64,000 nt of DNA from Alisma plantago-aquatica (Eukaryota > Streptophyta > Magnoliopsida > Alismatales > Alismataceae), in contig OY856409.1 of assembly GCA_963693085.1 (NCBI GenBank), positions 1,169,925,249 through 1,169,989,248 on the forward strand, given 5' to 3'. The notes below the pieces were generated by a model. The model had not been told where the DNA came from and did no database searches. It saw only the letters and a program-made list of their open reading frames with translations. Positions 59,912 through 64,000 of this stretch are shown here, one piece after another (the first letter of the stretch is position 1; each line of letters begins with the position of its first letter). The position numbers and the translations under genes were made by a program.

Positions 59912-62062
59912 TGTTGGTATAGTATGCACAGAGAGCCAATCATATGATGATTACAATGAGGCATATGATACTTGATTTGATAATGATAAAGGTAATTCCA
60001 TCTATTATGTTTGTCTCAGTGATGAGATGATGAAACATATATGATAGATGTCTAAAGAATGATGTGACTCGATGACATATGTCTTCAGGTTGAGGACCTG
60101 AATAATGAGACCGTATTGATGATAAGAGTACATACATTCTTGTTATGTCCCTAGTTGGATATTACTGTGGAAGAAAAATAGACAACAATAATATATAAGA
60201 CTAGAGTGTATGTTGACTGATGACAGAGTCTCATTAGTCATGATATATGATATAAAGTCAAGCACACATATTAATGTTAGAGAACAATACATCAGACAGA
60301 CCCACTGTGAGATTGATACATGGATATTATGGAATGCTAGTCACAATCATCTCTCATAGTGATGGTGGTGATTGTGGTTCTTAGACCTAAAATCACTACA
60401 CTCATCACATGTTATTGGGTACACTTTGACATCATCAAGCACATTCCTGAAACATGGGTTGTTATAACGATGATGATTGGGTGACTTTGACACATGCATA
60501 CTTGACTGTGAGTGATAGATATGTGATTTGTCCCTCCTACCAGGAGTATGATATCCAGGGCCCCTTGGTAAGTGAGACTGAGAATTGTATGGCAATACTC
60601 ATGTGATACAATATATGATATGTGAATTCACTTGCATCTCAGACAGTCTACTCTAAGTCAAGGAACATGGATTGCATGTTGAAGAGGATGACATTCCCTG
60701 CCTCAAGTTCAATCTGAATGTCAGAGATAAAGGAACTATATGATCACTGTAACACTAATCATAGATTGTAGGTTAAAGTTGTTCTCCAACTTTCTGAGTT
60801 ACTTGGGTAGCAATGACGAGTAACTAGATTCCACTCACTGCTTATGATGTCATAAGTTGTTATGGACATTCACTGCCAACATAAATTGGAACCTATAGGC
60901 ACATAGGATACCCCTAAAAGAGGAGATTTTCCATGAATGATGTTTAGATTGAGACTAAATGTGTTTAGATACTCAATTAAACATAAAATTGACTGGACTC
61001 AGAACTATCAAGTTCAAGTGTTGAACTAGTTGGTAAGAGTGTAAGGTCAATTGGAGACTGCATTGGGAATGTTAGGACTGCCAACTGATTGATTCACCCT
61101 TATGAGTTGATCGACTAGTGTGAGCCAACCAATTAGTTCAGTTGGTGAACTGGGCGGCTCACAGTCCAGCCAATTGAGGAAATAAGGATTTGCCCAGTTG
61201 GAGGAAAACTTTCACATTTCACTTGTTTAATTCGATTGGAATAAGGGTTAATCTTTGCATTAATTGGAAACAATTGAGGAAAGTCAATTGCGGGCAAGTC
61301 TAGAAAGTGAAATGACCGATTTACTGGGTGAACCGATGGACTCACTTTCCCAAATGACCGGTTCAATTATGAACCAATCGGATCACATGCCCAAACAATC
61401 TGTTCAGTTGTAAACCGATCGGTTCTCCTCCCGCACTACAAACTATTCATAAAATTTCTGGATCCTTTTAATCTCGAACTGACTGGGAACCCTGGCCCTG
61501 CCCTCTACCATAAATAGAGGGGTATTGGGGGCTTCTTAGAACACACAACTCATAACATCAGTTGCTCTGCAAATTTGTTGTCCTCTCTAGTTCTGGTAAC
61601 CGAGAGAGCCCGAGCAAGTGCTACCCAACTAGGCAGGCACATCAAGGGAAAGACAACTGTAGAAAAGCAATCTGAATTCGGGAGAGTAGGTTGGTGCAAG
61701 TTCACCAACAGGAGGGTCGTCTCCTTCCTTTTAGTTCTTCTAGAATGGAAGGAGTTCCATGTAGTCTGTGTGGACTATCTGTAGAGTCGGGAGATATCTG
61801 CTGCTCAGGAGGACACGTCAGCTACAGTTCATGGTGGAGGCCAGAGTCCATGGTAAAGACCAGGAGCTGCACAAACATTGTCCAAGATATGACATTGAAG
61901 ACCGCACATGGCTGCAAGGTATTGTCGCTGGGCAAGCCCCATGACCAGATATATTTCTCTAAAACCATCCTTCCCTAGTCATTGATGCGATCTCCTATTA
62001 TGGGTTAATCAGCAGTAATTTTTTTGTTTCCGCTGCCTACTCTGAGGCCATAAAACCCAACA
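59912..62062 (+). mobile_element. Angela-B LTR c
   Basis: 2151 bp, TGTTGGTATAGTATGC..AACCCAACA, followed by copia-C sequence CAACCATCCCC. Motif array at 61075-61430. Confidence 0.92.
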
Positions 62063-63228
62063 CAACCATCCCCTTATCTCCTAGCATCTTTGTCACATTG
62101 ATCCTCTTTTAGCAATGCTACGGAGGAAGACATCTCCACCAAGTAGATGTGTCTTTACATCAACGAGGAAAATGAAACCATACATATAGCCTAGACTATT
62201 CTCTCCAAGAGTTTTCTCTACATCAATCAAGCTTGGATCATTTTTCCTTATATCACCATAGATTTTCTAGATACATTATCCTTGTTGTCTATGTAGGTAA
62301 TATTATTATAACATGTGATGATCAACAAGCACTATATGGCTCAGATAGTTTCTTTAAAGAAAATTTTAGATCAAAGATGTAGTCCTTACAAAATAATTTC
62401 TAGACATTGAAGTGACAATCTCCAAAGATGAAGTTTGTTGCTTACAAAACGTAGAAGTATGTTCTTAATGTTTTTGAAGAAATTGGTATATTAATATAAA
62501 AACTTGCAGATTAATCTATGGACCCCAAACTCAAGATGTACAAAGATCAAGGGACCACCTTGAGATGCATTCAATACATAAGATTGGTTGGGAAACCTAA
62601 ATATCTCACATCGACTATACCATATATTGCGTTCACTACTAGTGTGGTTAGTCAATTCATGGAGAAACCACATTCAGGTCAATGGGGTTTGATCATTCGA
62701 GTTCTTTTGATATCTCCAAAGAACTCTAAGAAAGGGATGTCATGGGCACCTAAAGGTGCATGGTTTCCTAGTTGCAGACAATGCAAGCTATATCATTGAT
62801 TGGAGACATGTGATTGGCTATTGTGTTCTTGTAGGAGGGAATCTGGTCTCTTGAAAAAGCAAGAAACAAAATATAATTGCCATCTCTATTATTGATTTTG
62901 AATCTAGGGCTATGACCCATGTCACTAGTGAACTGGTATGGATGAAGAACTTCATTAAAGAAATGAGATTCTATCAAACAAAAGCAGTGGACATATAGTG
63001 TAGTATTCAAGATACAATTCATATCTCCTTTAACCTTGTCTTTCATGAGAGAACAAGTAGATAGAAGTTGACTTCCACTTTGTTCAATAAAATGGAACAA
63101 ACTCACTCCAGTCTGTTTGGGGGATCAACTTATAGACTTATTCACTGCATCCGTAAATGGGTCTCGAGTCAAATATTTGTGGAAATAAATTTGTGCTTAT
63201 GACATATGCACACCATTTTAAGAGGGAG
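62063..63228 (+). pseudogene. pol: Copia-C pol remnant (end of RT and RNase H)
   Basis: LVVYVGNIIITCDDQ near 62281 is a copia YVDD box with DD changed to GN. The connection reads MDPKLKMYKDQGTT, YIRLVGKPKYLTSTIPYIAF and SVVSQFMEKPHSGQW (62518-62690). RNase H traces follow in shifted frames: GNLVSWKSKKQ-like near 62838, a FHERTSR trace near 63041, ending at purine tract AAGAGGGAG (63220-63228). It is a copia lineage distinct from Angela, probably Ale-like given the short LTRs. Gag, protease and integrase are absent. Confidence 0.75.
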
Positions 63229-63415
63229 TGTTTGATAAATAAATCTTTCCATATTCAATGTATACCAAGGGTAGTCTCACATTGTGTGTTCGGGTTTTTG
63301 GTAGCCACCCTTATTCCATATAAGGCTAGTCTTGTTCATAATACGACACATGAGTTCATTCCATTGGTCTTTCAATTACAATATCATTTTGATTTCCTCC
63401 TCGAGAAGATAACAT
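63229..63415 (+). mobile_element. Copia-C 3' LTR (short LTR)
   Basis: Starts TGTTTGATAAATAAATC right after the purine tract and resembles 45639-45800 as described there. The right end is approximate. CCATATAAGGC may be a TATA box. Confidence 0.6.
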
Positions 63416-64000
63416 GACAAGCAATCACAATTACAAAATATCACATCAATTGTCAATGATACTTTTATGGTATTGGCAACGGAAATTCATGTTTGAAAGA
63501 TAGATGTCATATTACTTTTAGATTAATACTTTCAATTAACAGTTCTATCAATCACCACTTAGTAGTCAATAGGAAAGTGATAACTTCCATTGCATTCCTT
63601 CACTAGAAACATTACACATATGAGCATACTATTCCTTAAAAAGATGGGCCCCACCAACTTATACATCCTAACACCCAACAACTCCTTCCCCCCCTCTTTT
63701 GTTATGACTTATTTTTGTTTGGAAGGCATGGGGAAGTCGACACACAATAATCACCCATCCTCGATATTCAAGCACAAATTGTTACCATACATTGTGGAGT
63801 TCCACTTGTATGCTATGCCACATTGAAGAACAAAAATGCATGTTTATAAGAGTTTCTTATTTTAAATAGACAATACTAAATTTTAGTCTGCTTCCACTTT
63901 GATATGCTTGAAACTTCAATGTTCACCAGTACAATACACTTTTAACATCAATGCCCCCAACACAACCACACCCTCAACATAGAATTTTCAAGAAGAAATC
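63416..64000. other. No recognisable feature
   Basis: AT-rich flank of copia-C with short unsupported reading frames. Confidence 0.4.

Larger units (their letters stand above)
45901..62062 (+). mobile_element. Angela-B composite: LTR-internal-LTR-internal-LTR
   Basis: Three LTRs (45901-48066, 52897-55064, 59912-62062) alternate with two internal regions (48067-52896, 55065-59911), all on the plus strand. The outer flanks CAACA (45896-45900) and CAACC (62063-62067) fit one 5-bp target duplication with a single change, and no duplication is needed at the middle LTR. It is the same lineage as Angela-A but a distinct, more decayed subfamily. It inserted into copia-C. Confidence 0.85.

Overview
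The window is a gene-free, repeat-packed stretch of a flowering-plant nuclear genome. It is AT-rich, looks CpG-poor, and consists almost entirely of degenerate LTR retrotransposons inserted into one another. The lineages are typical of plants: Ty1/copia Angela/BARE-1-like, Ty3/gypsy Athila-like, and a family with LTRs of about 5 kb. The species cannot be named from this. I found no intact host gene, tRNA, rRNA or CRISPR array; every recognisable coding trace is a retroelement pseudogene with stops and frameshifts.

Layout. 1-2551 is part of a long LTR on the minus strand, related to the two solo LTRs further right. 2605-6353 is a minus-strand element remnant with a TG..CA LTR (4271-6353), a decayed tRNA-Asp primer site and one P/Q-rich ORF. 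6553-8075 holds fragments of Angela integrase and of a chromovirus-like gag. 9547-41709 is an Angela-type element (Angela-A) flanked by the target duplication GAAAA. Two insertions swell it to 32 kb: a 5.4-kb solo LTR (11618-17042, TSD GGTAT) inside its primer binding site, and an Athila-like element (17281-34810, TSD GTTAT). The 5' LTR of the Athila element is itself split by a second, reverse-oriented 5.0-kb solo LTR (18044-23086, TSD TTTTT). 41715-45638 has no recognisable gene but contains a long (TA)n block with interspersed 30-bp units and a 317-bp foldback element. 45639 to about 63415 is a shrunken copia element (copia-C) with short LTRs and only the end of pol, interrupted by an Angela-type LTR-internal-LTR-internal-LTR array (45901-62062).

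Order of events from nesting: Angela-A inserted first, then solo LTR-1 and Athila (their relative order is unknown), then solo LTR-2 into Athila. Copia-C preceded the Angela-B array.

The most striking non-coding signal is that four different LTR types each carry a private array of short, near-palindromic motifs with an ACCG/CGGT core. In Angela and in the 4271-6353 LTR the array lies just upstream of the TATA box. In the long solo LTRs it lies downstream of the TATA box, together with several true tandem arrays, so it would be transcribed.
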